64,000 bases of DNA from Litchfieldella qijiaojingensis (GCF_014651875.1 NZ_BMXS01000002.1:62001-126000); one strand, 5' to 3'; positions 7,991-19,024 are shown, counted from the stretch's first letter. Numbers and translations are program-made. Notes: generated from the letters alone by a model not told the origin.

Positions 7991-10260
7991 ACCTGCCGCC
8001 TCTTGTGCTTGCTGCCCTTGGCACCACTGCGTAGACGCTTGACGTCGATCACGTTCGGCAACTGCTGAATACGCGAGAACAGCCGTCCCAGCGTCTCAAG
8101 CCCATCCACTTCCACGGTGATCGACAGGCGCGCGAGGCTGTCGTCGGTATTGGTTCGCGTATTCACCGACAGCACATTGACCTTGTCGTGACTGAGCACG
8201 CCGGTGACATCGCGCAGCAATCCGGAACGGTCCCAGGCTTCGATCTCGATATCCACCGGATACTGAGTATGGGCACGCTCGCCCCACTCGACGTCAACGA
8301 TGCGCTTGGGCTCGTCGAGCCGCAATTGCAGGATGTTGGGGCAGTCCTGACGGTGGATGGTCACTCCGCGCCCTTGGGTAATGAATCCCACGATCTGCTC
8401 TCCGGGGACCGGATGACAGCAATTGGCCATGCTGGTCTTGAGATTGCCGATTCCCAGCACTGTGATCCCGTCGCTGGGGTCCTTGCTCGGAGCACGCCTG
8501 GGCTTGGCCAGCAAGCGGTCGAGCTGCTCCTGATCGTCGCTGTCACCGAATAACTGCTGGGCCTGGTGCAGTACTTGGCCGATACGCAGATCACCGGCTC
8601 CCAAGGCCGCATACATGTCATCGGGCGATGCATAGTTGACCGCTTGGGCCAGCTTGTCGAGGTCGATACCCTCGATGTCCAGCCGTTTCATTTCCTTGTC
8701 GAATAGCGCCCGGCCTTCCTCGAGGTTCTGGTCGCGAGCCTGCTGCTTGAACCAGGCCTGGATCTTGGATCTCGCCCGAGAAGTACGCACGAAGCCTAGC
8801 GACGGATTCAACCAGTCGCGACTCGGCCCACCCTTGGTGGCAGTGAGGATCTCCACCTGCTGGCCGGTCTTGAGCTTGTAGGTCAGCGGCACGATCCGGC
8901 CATTGACCTTGGCACCACGACAGCGATGCCCGATTTCGGTATGCACCCGGTAGGCAAAGTCAATCGGTGTGGCGACCTTGGGCAAATCGATCACGTGGCC
9001 GTCAGGGGTGAAGACATAGATCCGATCCGGTGCCACGTCGCTGGCCAGCCCCTCACGCAGATCGCCGAGATCGCCGACTTCTTCCTGCCATTCGAGCACT
9101 TGGCGCAACCAGGCGATCTTCTCCTCGTAGCTGCGACTCTTGGCGTCGGTATCGTGCCCCTTGTAGCGCCAGTGAGCACAGACACCAAGCTCGGCCTCCT
9201 CGTGCATGGTGAAGGTGCGGATCTGAATCTCCAGCACCTTGTTCTCGGGGCCGATCACCGCCGTATGCAGCGACTGGTAGCCGTTCTTCTTGGGGTTGGC
9301 GATATAGTCGTCGAACTCGTTGGGCACGTGGTGCCAGCGCGAATGCACAATGCCCAGCGCCGTATAGCAATCGGCAACCTCGGGTACCAGGATGCGCACT
9401 GCCCGCACGTCATAGACCTGGGAGAAATCGATGCGCTTGCGCTTCATCTTGCGCCAGATCGAATAGATGTGCTTGGCACGACCATCGACGTCATAGCGGG
9501 TGATCCCCTGTGCCTCGAGCAGCCCCTTGAGGGTTTCCACCACATCATTGATATAGCGGTCGCGATCAAGGCGCTTCTCGGCCAGCAACGAGGCGATGGC
9601 CTTGTAATCGTCTTCGTGCAGGTAACGGAAGGAGAGGTCCTCCAATTCCCACTTGAGGTGCCCGATCCCCAGCCGGTGGGCCAGCGGTGCATAAATATCG
9701 AACACCTCGCGGGCCACCCGCAGCCGCTTCTCGCGGGTAGCATCCTTGACCTGGCGCAAGGCGCAGGTACGCTCGGCGATCTTGATCAACGCCACACGCA
9801 CGTCGTCGATCATAGTCACCAGCATCTTGCGCAGGTTGTCCTGTTGATTGTGTTGCGACAGCCCCTGGCTCGGTGCCTGATGACTGATCGCCGCCATCTG
9901 CAACACCCCCTCGATCAGGCCGGCGACCTCATCGCCAAACTGCTTGGCGATAGCCTCGACCCCGATCAGGCCTTCGCGAACCGCACGATACAGTACCGCA
10001 GCTTCGAGCGAAGGTTGATCGAGCCGGAGTTCTCCCAGGATATCGGCCATTTCCAGGCCGGTGCGAAAGCTCGAACCATCGACCAGCCAGGCCTTGTGCG
10101 GGCGCTCCGCCTCTTGCGCCAGCCGCTCGGCGAGCTGGCATGCCTCGCGCATCTCATCGACATCGCGCAGCGTCGCATCTTCTTGCAAGCGTGCCAACCA
10201 CCGATCGATATTGACGCTACCGTCATCGCTCAGCGGCTGGTCTTCTCGCACCTTAACCAT
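7987..10260 (-). CDS. relA: GTP pyrophosphokinase RelA (ppGpp synthetase I)
   Basis: A 757-residue long RSH protein. The N-terminal hydrolase-like domain lacks the HDxxED metal motif (the region reads VLYRAVREGLIG), so it is expected to be synthetase-only. The synthetase domain shows YDVRAVRILV and the substrate loop NPKKNGYQSLHT; then come the TGS domain (DRIYVFTPDGHVIDLP), a zinc-finger-like region with CCHPVPGE, and a C-terminal ACT domain. RelA makes (p)ppGpp on stalled ribosomes. The ATG at 10260 has AAAGGAGGA about ten bases upstream. It overlaps the rlmD end by 8 bp and the mazG start by 4 bp, so rlmD, relA and mazG are one coupled unit. Confidence 0.95.
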   Translation of the reverse strand: MVKVREDQPLSDDGSVNIDRWLARLQEDATLRDVDEMREACQLAERLAQEAERPHKAWLVDGSSFRTGLEMADILGELRLDQPSLEAAVLYRAVREGLIGVEAIAKQFGDEVAGLIEGVLQMAAISHQAPSQGLSQHNQQDNLRKMLVTMIDDVRVALIKIAERTCALRQVKDATREKRLRVAREVFDIYAPLAHRLGIGHLKWELEDLSFRYLHEDDYKAIASLLAEKRLDRDRYINDVVETLKGLLEAQGITRYDVDGRAKHIYSIWRKMKRKRIDFSQVYDVRAVRILVPEVADCYTALGIVHSRWHHVPNEFDDYIANPKKNGYQSLHTAVIGPENKVLEIQIRTFTMHEEAELGVCAHWRYKGHDTDAKSRSYEEKIAWLRQVLEWQEEVGDLGDLREGLASDVAPDRIYVFTPDGHVIDLPKVATPIDFAYRVHTEIGHRCRGAKVNGRIVPLTYKLKTGQQVEILTATKGGPSRDWLNPSLGFVRTSRARSKIQAWFKQQARDQNLEEGRALFDKEMKRLDIEGIDLDKLAQAVNYASPDDMYAALGAGDLRIGQVLHQAQQLFGDSDDQEQLDRLLAKPRRAPSKDPSDGITVLGIGNLKTSMANCCHPVPGEQIVGFITQGRGVTIHRQDCPNILQLRLDEPKRIVDVEWGERAHTQYPVDIEIEAWDRSGLLRDVTGVLSHDKVNVLSVNTRTNTDDSLARLSITVEVDGLETLGRLFSRIQQLPNVIDVKRLRSGAKGSKHKRRQV

Positions 10261-11665
10261 GTCCCAGCACTCCTCCTTTGGTGTCGCGCCCGGTATCGCG
10301 TTCGAAGAGCAGCATCGACTCCAGATGCGCCGTCTGCGGGAACATGTCCGCCACGGCCGAACGGACAATGCGGTAACCTCCTTGCACAAGCCATGCCGCA
10401 TCGCGAGCCAGGGTCGCCGAGTCGCAGGAAACATAGAGGATACTCGGCACGCGGCTGTCGGAGAGCCAACGGCACACGCTCTCAGCGCCTTCACGGGGAG
10501 GATCGAGGACCACCAGGTCGACGCCATCCCGTGACATCTCCTCCAGTGACTCGGCCCTACCGAGATCCGCCTGCCTAGCCTCTACATGTCTCAGCTCGTT
10601 GCGCCGGGCATTGTCGGCAAGGCATTCCACCATGGCTGGATTTCCCTCCACACCGGTTACCGCCGCGGTCTGAACCGCCAGCGCCAGACTGAAGTTGCCG
10701 ACCCCGGCGAACAGGTCGAGCACCCGCTCGTCGCCGCCCAGCGACAACCATTCGAGCGCCGTGTCGACCAGGCGCTGGTTGATCTCGGCGTTGACCTGCA
10801 GGAAGTCGCCCGGTGCGAAACCCAAGCACAGCTCGCGGGAACCACTCTTCAGGGTATAGCGCAGATCGGGCGACTCGGTCAGCCAGATGAGTCGTGGCGA
10901 CTCCCGCCCTACCAACCAGGCTAGTGCCACCCCGTGCTCGGTGGCGAAAATTCGCCAGGAATTGGCATCGGCAGGATTATCACGCAGTTGGCGCACCACC
11001 ACGCAAGGGCCAGTATCACTGGCCAACAACTCGATATGGCCGACCTGGCGCGGAGCCTGCAGGGTGGCAAGTTGACGACGCAAGGAATCCAACAAGCAGG
11101 AAAGCGATGGCACCAGGATGGTACATTGCTGAATATCCACCAGATGGTGGCTATGACGAGCACGGAAACCAAGATGCACCTGCCCCTGGGCATCGACCTT
11201 GACCCCCAGGCGAGCACGCCGCCGATAGCCTTCGCCGGACGCAGCGATCAATTCGGGTTTGGCGGTCAACTCGATGCCTTGGCGGGTCAATTGCTCGACC
11301 AGCACTTCTCGCTTGTGATCGCGCTGTGCCGCCAAGGCCAGATGCTGCAGATCACACCCCCCACATTGCCCGAAATGCTGGCATTGTGGCGTCACACGCT
11401 CGGGCGATGCCTCTAGCAACTCTCGCGGATGCGCTTCATCGAAACGTTTGCGCGAGCGATGCACCGCCACCTCGAGCCGCTCGCCGGGCAAGGCGCGATC
11501 GACGAACAACGTCTTGCCGGAAGCCGAACGCGCGATTCCACGACCATCATGAGCCAGACGCAGGATCTCGATACCCTGCTCCGGGGTCGCCTGACGCCCG
11601 ATGTCTTTGGCGCGAGGCTTGTTCGGCGCCGGCCGCGGTGACCGACGCTTGCCCAACATGGCCAT
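10253..11665 (-). CDS. rlmD: 23S rRNA (uracil-5-)-methyltransferase RlmD (RumA)
   Basis: A 470-residue SAM-dependent enzyme methylating U1939 of 23S rRNA. An N-terminal TRAM domain (about 25-85) precedes the iron-sulfur motif CQHFGQCGGCDLQH. The methyltransferase core has the SAM loop DLFAGVGNFSLAL, LDPPREG and the nucleophile in YVSCDSATLARD. The start at 11665 leaves a single base after the cysM stop, so translation is coupled; an ATG at 11659 is the alternative. Overlap with relA at the other end places it mid-operon. Confidence 0.93.
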   Translation of the reverse strand: MAMLGKRRSPRPAPNKPRAKDIGRQATPEQGIEILRLAHDGRGIARSASGKTLFVDRALPGERLEVAVHRSRKRFDEAHPRELLEASPERVTPQCQHFGQCGGCDLQHLALAAQRDHKREVLVEQLTRQGIELTAKPELIAASGEGYRRRARLGVKVDAQGQVHLGFRARHSHHLVDIQQCTILVPSLSCLLDSLRRQLATLQAPRQVGHIELLASDTGPCVVVRQLRDNPADANSWRIFATEHGVALAWLVGRESPRLIWLTESPDLRYTLKSGSRELCLGFAPGDFLQVNAEINQRLVDTALEWLSLGGDERVLDLFAGVGNFSLALAVQTAAVTGVEGNPAMVECLADNARRNELRHVEARQADLGRAESLEEMSRDGVDLVVLDPPREGAESVCRWLSDSRVPSILYVSCDSATLARDAAWLVQGGYRIVRSAVADMFPQTAHLESMLLFERDTGRDTKGGVLGHG

Positions 11666-11666
11666 C

Positions 11667-12563
11667 TCAATGCTCCGGTGCGAACAGGCCAGTGGACAGA
11701 TAACGGTCGCCACGATCGCAGACGATGAACACGATCACGGCATTCTCGACTTCTTCGGCGATACGTAGCGCACCGGCCAAGGCACCACCCGACGATACGC
11801 CGGCGAGGATACCCTCTTCACGTGCCAGACGACGCATATGCTCCTCAGCCTCGAACTGGCCGATATCCAGTACCCGATCGACCCGCGAAGCGTCGAAAAT
11901 GCTCGGCAGATATTCGGGAGGCCAGCGGCGGATACCGGCAATGCTGGCACCATCCTCGGGCTGCAGGCCCACGATTTGTATCTCGGGGTTACGCTCCTTG
12001 AGATGCCGGGACACCCCCATGATGGTACCGGTCGTGCCCATCGAGCTGACGAAGTGGGTAACACGTCCTTGCGTCTGCTCCCAAAGCTCGGCGCCGGTGG
12101 TGCGGTAATGGGCCAATGGGTTGTCCGGGTTGGCGAACTGATTGAGTGGCTTGCCCTCACCGCGAGCAATCATGGTGTCGGCGAGATCACGCGCGCCCTC
12201 CATGCCAGCTTCCTTGGTCACGGTGATCAGCTTGGCACCATAAGCCGCCATGGCTTGCTTACGCTCACTGGACGCGCTTTCGGGCATGATCAGCACCATA
12301 CGGTAGCCCTTGATCGCCGCGGCCATGGCCAGGGCGATACCGGTATTGCCGGAAGTTGCTTCGATCAGGGTATCGCCAGGACGGATTTCGCCACGCGCCT
12401 CCGCCTCGGCCAGCATCGATAACGCCGGACGATCCTTCACCGAGCCGGCCGGGTTGTTGCCTTCGAGTTTGGCCAGCAGGGTATTGTTCCGCCCCGCCGC
12501 GATGCGCTTCAGGCGCACCAGAGGCGTGTTGCCGACCACATCCTCGAGCGTTGGGAAATGCAT
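11667..12563 (-). CDS. cysM: Cysteine synthase B (O-acetylserine sulfhydrylase)
   Basis: A 298-residue PLP enzyme making cysteine from O-acetylserine and sulfide or thiosulfate. The PLP lysine sits in AGSVKDRPAL, the asparagine loop in EATSGNTGIALA, and the phosphate loop in MGTTGTIMGVSRHLKE. The length and the Arg-containing active site around PEYLPSIFDAS are of the CysM type. AAGGAAGG precedes the ATG. It is the first gene of the cysM-rlmD-relA-mazG unit and diverges from gacS, an arrangement shared with Pseudomonas. Confidence 0.93.
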   Translation of the reverse strand: MHFPTLEDVVGNTPLVRLKRIAAGRNNTLLAKLEGNNPAGSVKDRPALSMLAEAEARGEIRPGDTLIEATSGNTGIALAMAAAIKGYRMVLIMPESASSERKQAMAAYGAKLITVTKEAGMEGARDLADTMIARGEGKPLNQFANPDNPLAHYRTTGAELWEQTQGRVTHFVSSMGTTGTIMGVSRHLKERNPEIQIVGLQPEDGASIAGIRRWPPEYLPSIFDASRVDRVLDIGQFEAEEHMRRLAREEGILAGVSSGGALAGALRIAEEVENAVIVFIVCDRGDRYLSTGLFAPEH

Positions 12564-12593
12564 CTAACCTTCCTTCTGGAAAAGCCTGTGCGC

Positions 12594-12599
12594 ATTATA
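12594..12599 (-). promoter_or_regulatory. Possible -10 box for cysM
   Basis: On the minus strand this is a perfect TATAAT, 31 bp ahead of the cysM start, so transcription would begin about 24 bp before the gene. The -35 region is a poor match (GTCACC at 17-bp spacing), so an activator may be needed. No start site has been mapped. Confidence 0.4.
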
Positions 12600-12682
12600 T
12601 CCGTGCCGGACGACAGGTGACAGGTATTACACCGCCCTATGGCATACTAGGGAATCTCGATTGTCGTTACTGGATATCCGCA

Positions 12683-15430
12683 ATGCCGATGAGAACGCGC
12701 CTGTTGCTGCTGCTGTTGGGTGCTCCCCTGGCTGTGATGCTGCTGCTTTCCTTCCAGTCGATCCGGCACGACGCCCAGATTCGCAAGGCGGGCCTGGAGA
12801 CACGCCTGATCACTAGCGCCGAATTGTTGGCCCCAGCCGTGGGCAATGCCCTGTCCCAAGAAGCATCGGGGCTGCTGCACGACCTTGCCCAGCGGTTGCT
12901 CAACATCGACGAAGTCCGCTCGCTGCGCATTCATGACCGCCAAGGTCGAACCTGGCTGCACCTCGGCCAACAACAGCCCAATGTCGCTCCACCGAGCACG
13001 GCCGATACCCGCTTGCTCGACGCCGACGATCATTGGTATCTGAGCGTTCCCATACCCGAGCAAGCCCGGCAAGGGGCCCCGACCGAGCTATGGCTGACGT
13101 TGGCCGTCGACACCACCTCCCTGGCACTGGGCACCTACCGCCAACTGGCGATCACCGCGCTGACCGGCCTGGTCACCGGACTGCTACTGTTCTTGCTGGC
13201 CTATCTCGCCAGTCGACGCCTGACACGGCCCCTGCACGATGCCCAACAAGCCCTGCTGCGTCTCAATGCCGGCGACTACCGGCATCGCATGTCTTCCCGA
13301 GGACCCAAGGAGGCGAAGCAGCTCGCCGCAGGAATCAATGCACTGGCCGAACATCTGAGCCACGCTCATGACGACATGCAACGCCATATCGAGCAAACCA
13401 CCCACGACCTCCAGGAGTCGATGGAAACGATCGAGATCAAGAATATCGAACTCGACATGGCCCACCGCCGGGCACTGGAGGCCAATCGTATCAAGACCGA
13501 ATTTCTGGCCAACATGAGCCACGAGATTCGCACTCCCTTGAACGGTATCATCGGCTTCTGTCAGCTGCTGAGCCGCTCCCCGCTGGACACCCGCCAGCGG
13601 GAATGGCTGGAGCACGTGCACAAGGCATCCGACAGCCTGCTGTCGTTGATCAACGATATCCTGGATTTCTCCAAGATCGAGGCCGGCAAACTGGAGTTCG
13701 AGGCCGTCGATCTCGACATGGTGGCGCTGGTGGACGACGTGCTTGGCCTGCAGGCTCCCCAGGCACATCAGAAACGCCTCCACCTGCTCGCACTGGTCTA
13801 CGACGACGTACCAGCCCAAGTGCAGGGTGACCCCTTGCGCATCAAGCAGGTCCTGACCAACCTGGTCCACAATGCCATCAAATTCACCGAACATGGCGAA
13901 GTGATCGTGCGCGTCACGGTCGAGGATTTCCTGGCCGGACAGGTCACTCTCAAGATCAGCGTCAGCGACACCGGCATCGGCCTTGATCCCGAATGCCACG
14001 ACCGGCTGTTCAAGGCCTTCAGCCAAGCCAGTGTCAGCGATACCCGCCAGTATGGCGGCACCGGCCTGGGCCTGATGATCTGTCGACAACTCGTCGAGCA
14101 GATGGGCGGCGAGATCGGTGTTGAAAGTCAACCGGGCCAGGGCACCACCTTTGCTTTTACCTTGCCTTTGCTGGCTCGGAGTCTCGAGGAACGTCCTCCC
14201 GAACTGTCCCTGCCGGGCACCCCGATCACCCTGCACGAAACTCATGCACCGACTCGCCGCGCCCTGATGCACCTGTTGAAACGCTGGGGGGCCCGCGTGA
14301 CGCTGCTCGATGCTTCCTCGAGTGCCGATGCCGAGTCGCCGGTCCTGCTGCTGGCTGGTTTGCAGAGCGAGGATCTGGAGGGTGCGGCACTGGCGGATTG
14401 GCAGGAACGCCTCGATGCCATGCTCTGCCCGGCGGTGCTGTTGATCAATGCCAGTGCCTTCGATGTACCCGATCTACATCTGCCGCATGGCGGGGAAATC
14501 CTCACGCGCCCGCTGTCGCGTCAGGTATTGGCCTCGACACTGGAAACCCTGCTCAAGGGGCGTTCGCACCAGGCTCCACACCCCTTGCCGACTTCCCAAC
14601 GGACTTCTTCCCGTGTCCTCGTCGTCGACGACACGGCATCGAACCGTCTCCTGGTCAAGGAACTGCTCACCGACCTGGGGCTGACTGCTCTGCTCGCCGC
14701 CAGCGGCGAGGAAGCCCTGGCTCTGGCACAAAGCGAACCACTCGACCTGGTGTTGATGGACATTCGACTACCCGGCATGGACGGAGTCGCCACTACTCAT
14801 GCCCTGCGCAAGCTGGGCGGTGCCTGGCGACACTGCCCGATCATTGCCGTGACTGCCCACGCCCTGGAAGAGGAACGACGCCGACTACTACAAGAAGGTC
14901 TGGACGACGTACTCATCAAGCCACTCGACAGCCAGGAGTTGGCACGTCTGCTCAGTCAGCATCTCAACATGCCGCTGACGCCGTCGACTTCGACACCCGA
15001 CACCCTCTCCGGCGAATTCGAGGAAGTAGTACAGGAAGGTGAATTGCCGATCGTCGACATGGCGCTTGGCACTACCTTGGCCGGCGGGCACGAGTCTCTC
15101 GCCAGGGAAACCCTCGACCGCCTGCTGGACAGTCTCGAAGACAGCGATGCGGCGTTGCGTCAAGCCTGGCGGGACAATGACGCCGAAGCCTTCCTGGATG
15201 CCATCCACGCACTCAACGGAGCCTGCCGTTACTGCGGGGTCCCCCAATTGGCCCTGATCGCCGAAACACTAGAGACACGTCTACGCACCCGTGGTCTGGC
15301 CAAGGTAGAGACGTTGCTCATCGAGCTCTTCGATGCCATGGCGCGATTGCGCGCCTGGCAGGCAACGAATCAGTTCTCGAGCACCACGAAGGCACACGCC
15401 AATTCATCCTCGTCGCTCAACGACAAGTGA
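12683..15430 (+). CDS. gacS: Hybrid sensor histidine kinase GacS/BarA
   Basis: A 915-residue inner-membrane phosphorelay kinase. Order: first membrane helix (about 6-24), periplasmic sensor, second helix (about 155-178), HAMP, dimerisation domain with [11 protein letters not shown] (His280), ATPase domain ([19 protein letters not shown]), a degenerate receiver near 520-620, a true receiver with [13 protein letters not shown] (Asp693), and an HPt domain with [12 protein letters not shown] (His842 the likely phosphoacceptor). This is the GacS/BarA layout; these kinases signal to GacA/UvrY and the Csr/Rsm small RNAs. The ATG at 12683 begins directly at the signal helix. Its last 61 bp overlap acpS on the opposite strand. 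Confidence 0.93.
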   Translation: MPMRTRLLLLLLGAPLAVMLLLSFQSIRHDAQIRKAGLETRLITSAELLAPAVGNALSQEASGLLHDLAQRLLNIDEVRSLRIHDRQGRTWLHLGQQQPNVAPPSTADTRLLDADDHWYLSVPIPEQARQGAPTELWLTLAVDTTSLALGTYRQLAITALTGLVTGLLLFLLAYLASRRLTRPLHDAQQALLRLNAGDYRHRMSSRGPKEAKQLAAGINALAEHLSHAHDDMQRHIEQTTHDLQESMETIEIKNIELDMAHRRALEANRIKTEFLANMSHEIRTPLNGIIGFCQLLSRSPLDTRQREWLEHVHKASDSLLSLINDILDFSKIEAGKLEFEAVDLDMVALVDDVLGLQAPQAHQKRLHLLALVYDDVPAQVQGDPLRIKQVLTNLVHNAIKFTEHGEVIVRVTVEDFLAGQVTLKISVSDTGIGLDPECHDRLFKAFSQASVSDTRQYGGTGLGLMICRQLVEQMGGEIGVESQPGQGTTFAFTLPLLARSLEERPPELSLPGTPITLHETHAPTRRALMHLLKRWGARVTLLDASSSADAESPVLLLAGLQSEDLEGAALADWQERLDAMLCPAVLLINASAFDVPDLHLPHGGEILTRPLSRQVLASTLETLLKGRSHQAPHPLPTSQRTSSRVLVVDDTASNRLLVKELLTDLGLTALLAASGEEALALAQSEPLDLVLMDIRLPGMDGVATTHALRKLGGAWRHCPIIAVTAHALEEERRRLLQEGLDDVLIKPLDSQELARLLSQHLNMPLTPSTSTPDTLSGEFEEVVQEGELPIVDMALGTTLAGGHESLARETLDRLLDSLEDSDAALRQAWRDNDAEAFLDAIHALNGACRYCGVPQLALIAETLETRLRTRGLAKVETLLIELFDAMARLRAWQATNQFSSTTKAHANSSSSLNDK

Positions 15431-15747
15431 ATGCGGCGCACTCCCGCGCTCTCGGCAAGCCGTCTGGCCTGGCCGGAGAGTTGCAACGACGGTCGACCGA
15501 GCGTGTCGTTGACCACCTGGATATCGGTCCAGCGCATCCCCCGGCGCAAGCCGGTGCCCAGCGCCTTGACGAAAGCTTCCTTGGCGGCGAAACGCTTGGC
15601 GAGATAGGCTGCCGGCGCCGGCTCGCCGGCCAGTCGTTCGCGCTCCACCTCGCCCAGCACACGCAGTGCGAAGCGCTCGCCGTGACGTTCCATGGCAGCG
15701 GAAAAACGCTCGATGCGCGCCAGGTCGGTGCCGATGCCGATGATCAT
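15370..15747 (-). CDS. acpS: Holo-[acyl-carrier-protein] synthase
   Basis: A 125-residue enzyme that transfers 4'-phosphopantetheine from CoA to the serine of acyl carrier protein. It has the family N-terminus [14 protein letters not shown] with the Mg-binding Asp, and the second metal motif [19 protein letters not shown]. The start at 15747 overlaps the pdxJ stop by ATGA, as in enterics and pseudomonads. It ends the rnc-era-recO-pdxJ-acpS run and overlaps gacS tail to tail. Its substrate, AcpP, is encoded at 53.6-53.9 kb. Confidence 0.95.
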   Translation of the reverse strand: MIIGIGTDLARIERFSAAMERHGERFALRVLGEVERERLAGEPAPAAYLAKRFAAKEAFVKALGTGLRRGMRWTDIQVVNDTLGRPSLQLSGQARRLAESAGVRRIHLSLSDEDELACAFVVLEN

Positions 15748-16544
15748 TGGCAACAACCGCTGCCGGACTCGTCGTCGTGATCATGCTCCTCGAGTGCCGC
15801 GACCAGGCCCGCTTCCTGGCCAGCGATAGCCAGCCGCTTCATTTCCGCCACGGCTTCCTTGAGGCCCACGAACAACGCCCGAGCGATGATGGCATGGCCG
15901 ATGTTGAGCTCGTGCAAGCCGGGAATGGCGGCAATGGCCTCGACATTGTGATAGTTCAGACCATGGCCAGCGTTGACCGTGAGTCCCAGCTCTCCCGCCA
16001 GCTCCGCAGCGGCAGCGATTCTCGCATGCTCAAGGCGGGCAGCAGTGCCTCTTGCCTCGGCATAGGCACCGGTATGCAGTTCGATCACCGGTGCCCCCAC
16101 CTCCTGGGCAGCCCGGATCTGCTCGGGCTCCGGATCGATGAACAACGAGACTTCGCAACCCGCCGCCGCCAGGCGCTTGCAGGCTTCCGAGATTGCCTCT
16201 CGGTTGCCCACCACATCCAGGCCACCCTCGGTGGTCAGCTCCTCGCGCTTTTCGGGTACCAGGCAAACATGAGGCGGCCGCACGTACTCGGCCAGGGCGA
16301 TCATCTCCTCGGTCACGGCCATTTCGAGGTTCATGCGAGTATTGAGCACATCCTGGAGCAGCCGCACGTCCCGTTCCTGGATATGTCGCCGATCCTCGCG
16401 CAAGTGCACAGTGATGCCATCGGCCCCCGCCTCTTCGGCAAGCAACGCCGCTTGTAACGGATCAGGATAGCGGGTACCGCGCGACTGACGCAGGGTGGCG
16501 ATATGATCGATATTGACACCGAGCAGGATTCGGGGCGCATGCAT
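15744..16544 (-). CDS. pdxJ: Pyridoxine 5'-phosphate synthase PdxJ
   Basis: A 266-residue TIM-barrel enzyme that condenses 1-deoxyxylulose 5-phosphate with aminoacetone phosphate, the last ring-forming step of vitamin B6 synthesis. Recognisable parts are [41 protein letters not shown] and the phosphate loop AGHGLNYHN. The ATG at 16544 has GGAG upstream. The protein is longer than usual (about 245) because of a C-terminal tail, [15 protein letters not shown], rich in acidic, His and Cys residues. The tail's codons overlap the acpS start by 4 bp. Confidence 0.95.
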   Translation of the reverse strand: MHAPRILLGVNIDHIATLRQSRGTRYPDPLQAALLAEEAGADGITVHLREDRRHIQERDVRLLQDVLNTRMNLEMAVTEEMIALAEYVRPPHVCLVPEKREELTTEGGLDVVGNREAISEACKRLAAAGCEVSLFIDPEPEQIRAAQEVGAPVIELHTGAYAEARGTAARLEHARIAAAAELAGELGLTVNAGHGLNYHNVEAIAAIPGLHELNIGHAIIARALFVGLKEAVAEMKRLAIAGQEAGLVAALEEHDHDDESGSGCCQ

Positions 16545-16581
16545 GGAAAATCTCCGCAAAAGGATGTGTTCCATCAGGATA

Positions 16582-17289
16582 TCAGTTACCCCGCCGACGC
16601 GCGGCGAGCCGCTGCATCAAGTCGCGGGAACGCAAGGGGGTATTGCCCAGCAAGGGGGCCAGCGCAGCACGAGTCAGAACCTTGGCGGGGCCGGCCAGTC
16701 CGGGCGCTGCCCAGTCACCTTGAGCGAGCAAGCGCAGGGTACGGCCATCGAGCCCCCCGCCCGCCCCCACGTCCAGCGCTTCGAAGCGATGAGCTTCAGC
16801 ACGGTAGACATAACGACGGTGGGGATCGAGCTCGGCATCGTTCAGATCGCAGAATCGTGGCTCGGCATCCAATGCCTCGAGCACGGCGACCTCCAAGCGG
16901 CGCAAAGCTGGGGCGCGGGCCTCGGGACGCGGCAAGGCGTCGAGCACGGCCGCGTAGAAAGCGAACACCTCGCGCACCGGATAGAGCAGAGGCAATACTC
17001 GAGTCAACAGTTCGTTGGCGTAGAAACCGCACAACAGCCCTTCGCCCGCCAGCATTGCTGCGCTGCCATGGGTCTCCATGAGTCGCAACCGCTTGAGATC
17101 ACCCTCGCCCACCCAAGTTACGTGCAGTGGCGCGAAAGGCTGCAGCCGAGCGCGCGAACGGCTGCTCGGTCGCTGCACGCCCTGAGCCACCGCCCGCACT
17201 CGACCGTGTTCCAGCGTCAGCAGCTCGACCAGCGCACTGGTCTCGCGATAGGGCTGCTTGTGCAAGAGATAGGCAGGCTGAGGCTGCAT
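16582..17289 (-). CDS. recO: DNA repair protein RecO
   Basis: A 235-residue recombination mediator that helps RecR load RecA onto SSB-coated DNA in RecF-pathway gap repair. The N-terminal OB fold begins [20 protein letters not shown] and carries [12 protein letters not shown], both typical; the rest is the helical RecO C domain with [16 protein letters not shown]. The zinc cysteines of some RecO proteins are absent, as in other gammaproteobacteria. It lies between era and pdxJ, with gaps of 56 and 37 bp on the same strand. Confidence 0.92.
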   Translation of the reverse strand: MQPQPAYLLHKQPYRETSALVELLTLEHGRVRAVAQGVQRPSSRSRARLQPFAPLHVTWVGEGDLKRLRLMETHGSAAMLAGEGLLCGFYANELLTRVLPLLYPVREVFAFYAAVLDALPRPEARAPALRRLEVAVLEALDAEPRFCDLNDAELDPHRRYVYRAEAHRFEALDVGAGGGLDGRTLRLLAQGDWAAPGLAGPAKVLTRAALAPLLGNTPLRSRDLMQRLAARRRGN

Positions 17290-17345
17290 CTTAAATCCTT
17301 GATATCAGGAGAGAGCTAGCCAAGCGCAGGCAGGGTTCAACGATA

Positions 17346-18245
17346 TCAGTCCAGGTCGTAGCCGAGGCTCTTGAGGGCCCTGTCGTCGTCCGACCAACCA
17401 CGCTTGACCTTGACCCACAGGTTCAGCATCACCTTGGCACCCAAGGCCCGCTCCATCTCCAGTCGCGCTTCACGGCCGATCTTCTTGATTCGCTCGCCGC
17501 TTTCGCCGATCAGGATCTTCTTCTGGCCCTGCCGCTCCACCAGGATCAGGGCACTGATATGGATCACCCGCCCCTCGTCGCGAAACTCCTCGATCTCGAC
17601 GGTCATCTGGTAGGGCAGCTCGTCTCCAAGCTGACGCATGACCTTCTCGCGCACCAGCTCGGCGGCCAGGAAGCGCTGGCTGCGATCGGTGATCTGATCT
17701 TCCGGGTAGTAGTGGATGCTCTCGGGCAGGTACCTGGCGACTTCGGCTTCGAGCTCCGGCACATTGGTGCCGTGCTTGGCGGACAGGGGCAGGATCGCCG
17801 CGAACTCTCGCTTGGCACTGACCTGTTCGAGCCAGGGCAATAAACTGGCCTTGTCCTCGAGCCAATCGACCTTGTTGATGGCGAGGATCACGGGTGCCTG
17901 GACATGGGCGAGCTTGTCGAGCACCACTTGGTCTTCCGCCGTCCAACGAGTCCGGTCGATGATGAATACCACACAGTCGACATCGCGCAACGCCTGACTT
18001 GCCGCCTGGTTCATGAAGCGGTTGATGGCCTTGTTACGATCCTTCCCCATGATATGCATGCCGGGAGTATCGACATAGATGAACTGCGCATCCCCTTCGG
18101 TCTTGATCCCCATCACCTGGTGGCGAGTGGTCTGCGGACGGCGCGAAGTAATCGAGACCTTCTGGCCGAGAATACGATTCATCAGGGTCGACTTGCCTAC
18201 GTTGGGACGCCCGACAATGGCAACGAAACCACAGGTATGACTCAT
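17346..18245 (-). CDS. era: GTPase Era
   Basis: A 299-residue GTPase essential for 16S rRNA maturation and 30S assembly. G motifs: GRPNVGKST (G1), RPQTTRH (G2), DTPG (G3), NKVD (G4) and SAKHG (G5). A C-terminal KH domain includes [19 protein letters not shown], the GxxG loop that grips the 3' end of 16S rRNA. The start at 18245 overlaps the rnc stop by ATGA, so the RNase and the assembly factor are coupled. Confidence 0.96.
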   Translation of the reverse strand: MSHTCGFVAIVGRPNVGKSTLMNRILGQKVSITSRRPQTTRHQVMGIKTEGDAQFIYVDTPGMHIMGKDRNKAINRFMNQAASQALRDVDCVVFIIDRTRWTAEDQVVLDKLAHVQAPVILAINKVDWLEDKASLLPWLEQVSAKREFAAILPLSAKHGTNVPELEAEVARYLPESIHYYPEDQITDRSQRFLAAELVREKVMRQLGDELPYQMTVEIEEFRDEGRVIHISALILVERQGQKKILIGESGERIKKIGREARLEMERALGAKVMLNLWVKVKRGWSDDDRALKSLGYDLD

Positions 18246-18931
18246 GAACGTCCTCCGCCCGGCTCGAGCAGTTCCAGCGCCTTGGCAGCCGCCTGCTGCT
18301 CGGCATGGCGGCGGCTGGGTCCGATACCCAGCGTGTGTTGGCTGAGCATCTCGACATGACACTCGATAGTGAAGGTCTGGGCGTGTGCTTCGCCTTCCAC
18401 CGACACCACTTCGTAACGCGGCAAGGGAGACTGACGCGACTGCAGGAACTCCTGCAGGCGAGTCTTGGGATCCTTCTGGGTATCCTGCAGATCAATGGCC
18501 TCGAGACGGGCCGCGTACCAGGACAGTACACGTGCCTTGGCCACATCCATGCCGGCGTCCAGATAGATGGCGCCAATCACCGCTTCCACGGCATCGGCAA
18601 GGATCGAGTCGCGACGATGACCACCGCTCTTCATCTCGCCGGATCCCAGACGCAAGCACTGCCCCACCTCGAATTCACGAGCCAGTTCGGCCAGCGTCTG
18701 GCCCTTGACCAGGCGAGCCCGCAGCCGCGAAAGATGGCCCTCTCGTGCCGCGGGAAAGCGGCGAAACAGGGCTTCGGCGATCACGAAGTTGACGATGGAG
18801 TCACCTAGAAATTCCAGGCGCTCGTTATTCTGGCCGCCATAGCTGCGATGGGTCATGGCCAACTCCAGCAGACCAATATCGGCAAACTCATGGCCAATTC
18901 GTCGACTGAAGGCATTCAGGGGGTTACTCAC
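18242..18931 (-). CDS. rnc: Ribonuclease III
   Basis: A 229-residue double-strand-specific endoribonuclease that processes rRNA precursors and structured mRNAs. The catalytic signature [20 protein letters not shown] and the second metal region [15 protein letters not shown] are intact, followed by a C-terminal dsRNA-binding domain (about 155-225). The start codon is GTG at 18931 with GGGAG just upstream; no ATG lies before the conserved N-terminus. The small DUF4845 gene often found between lepB and rnc is missing, leaving only 93 bp. Confidence 0.95.
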   Translation of the reverse strand: MSNPLNAFSRRIGHEFADIGLLELAMTHRSYGGQNNERLEFLGDSIVNFVIAEALFRRFPAAREGHLSRLRARLVKGQTLAELAREFEVGQCLRLGSGEMKSGGHRRDSILADAVEAVIGAIYLDAGMDVAKARVLSWYAARLEAIDLQDTQKDPKTRLQEFLQSRQSPLPRYEVVSVEGEAHAQTFTIECHVEMLSQHTLGIGPSRRHAEQQAAAKALELLEPGGGRS

Positions 18932-19024
18932 GAATCTCCCGCTCTATCTTTTGTCATGTCGTTTTGCCTATGCACGGTTGCGAATGCACAGCCTTCCCGC
19001 GTCAGCCGCAAGCCAGGGTGCGAC

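Noticed and set aside
8926-10578. 550-codon open frame on the plus strand opposite relA
   Set aside because: It is a shadow of a GC-rich conserved gene: no ribosome site, no family motif, and it mirrors relA codon third positions.
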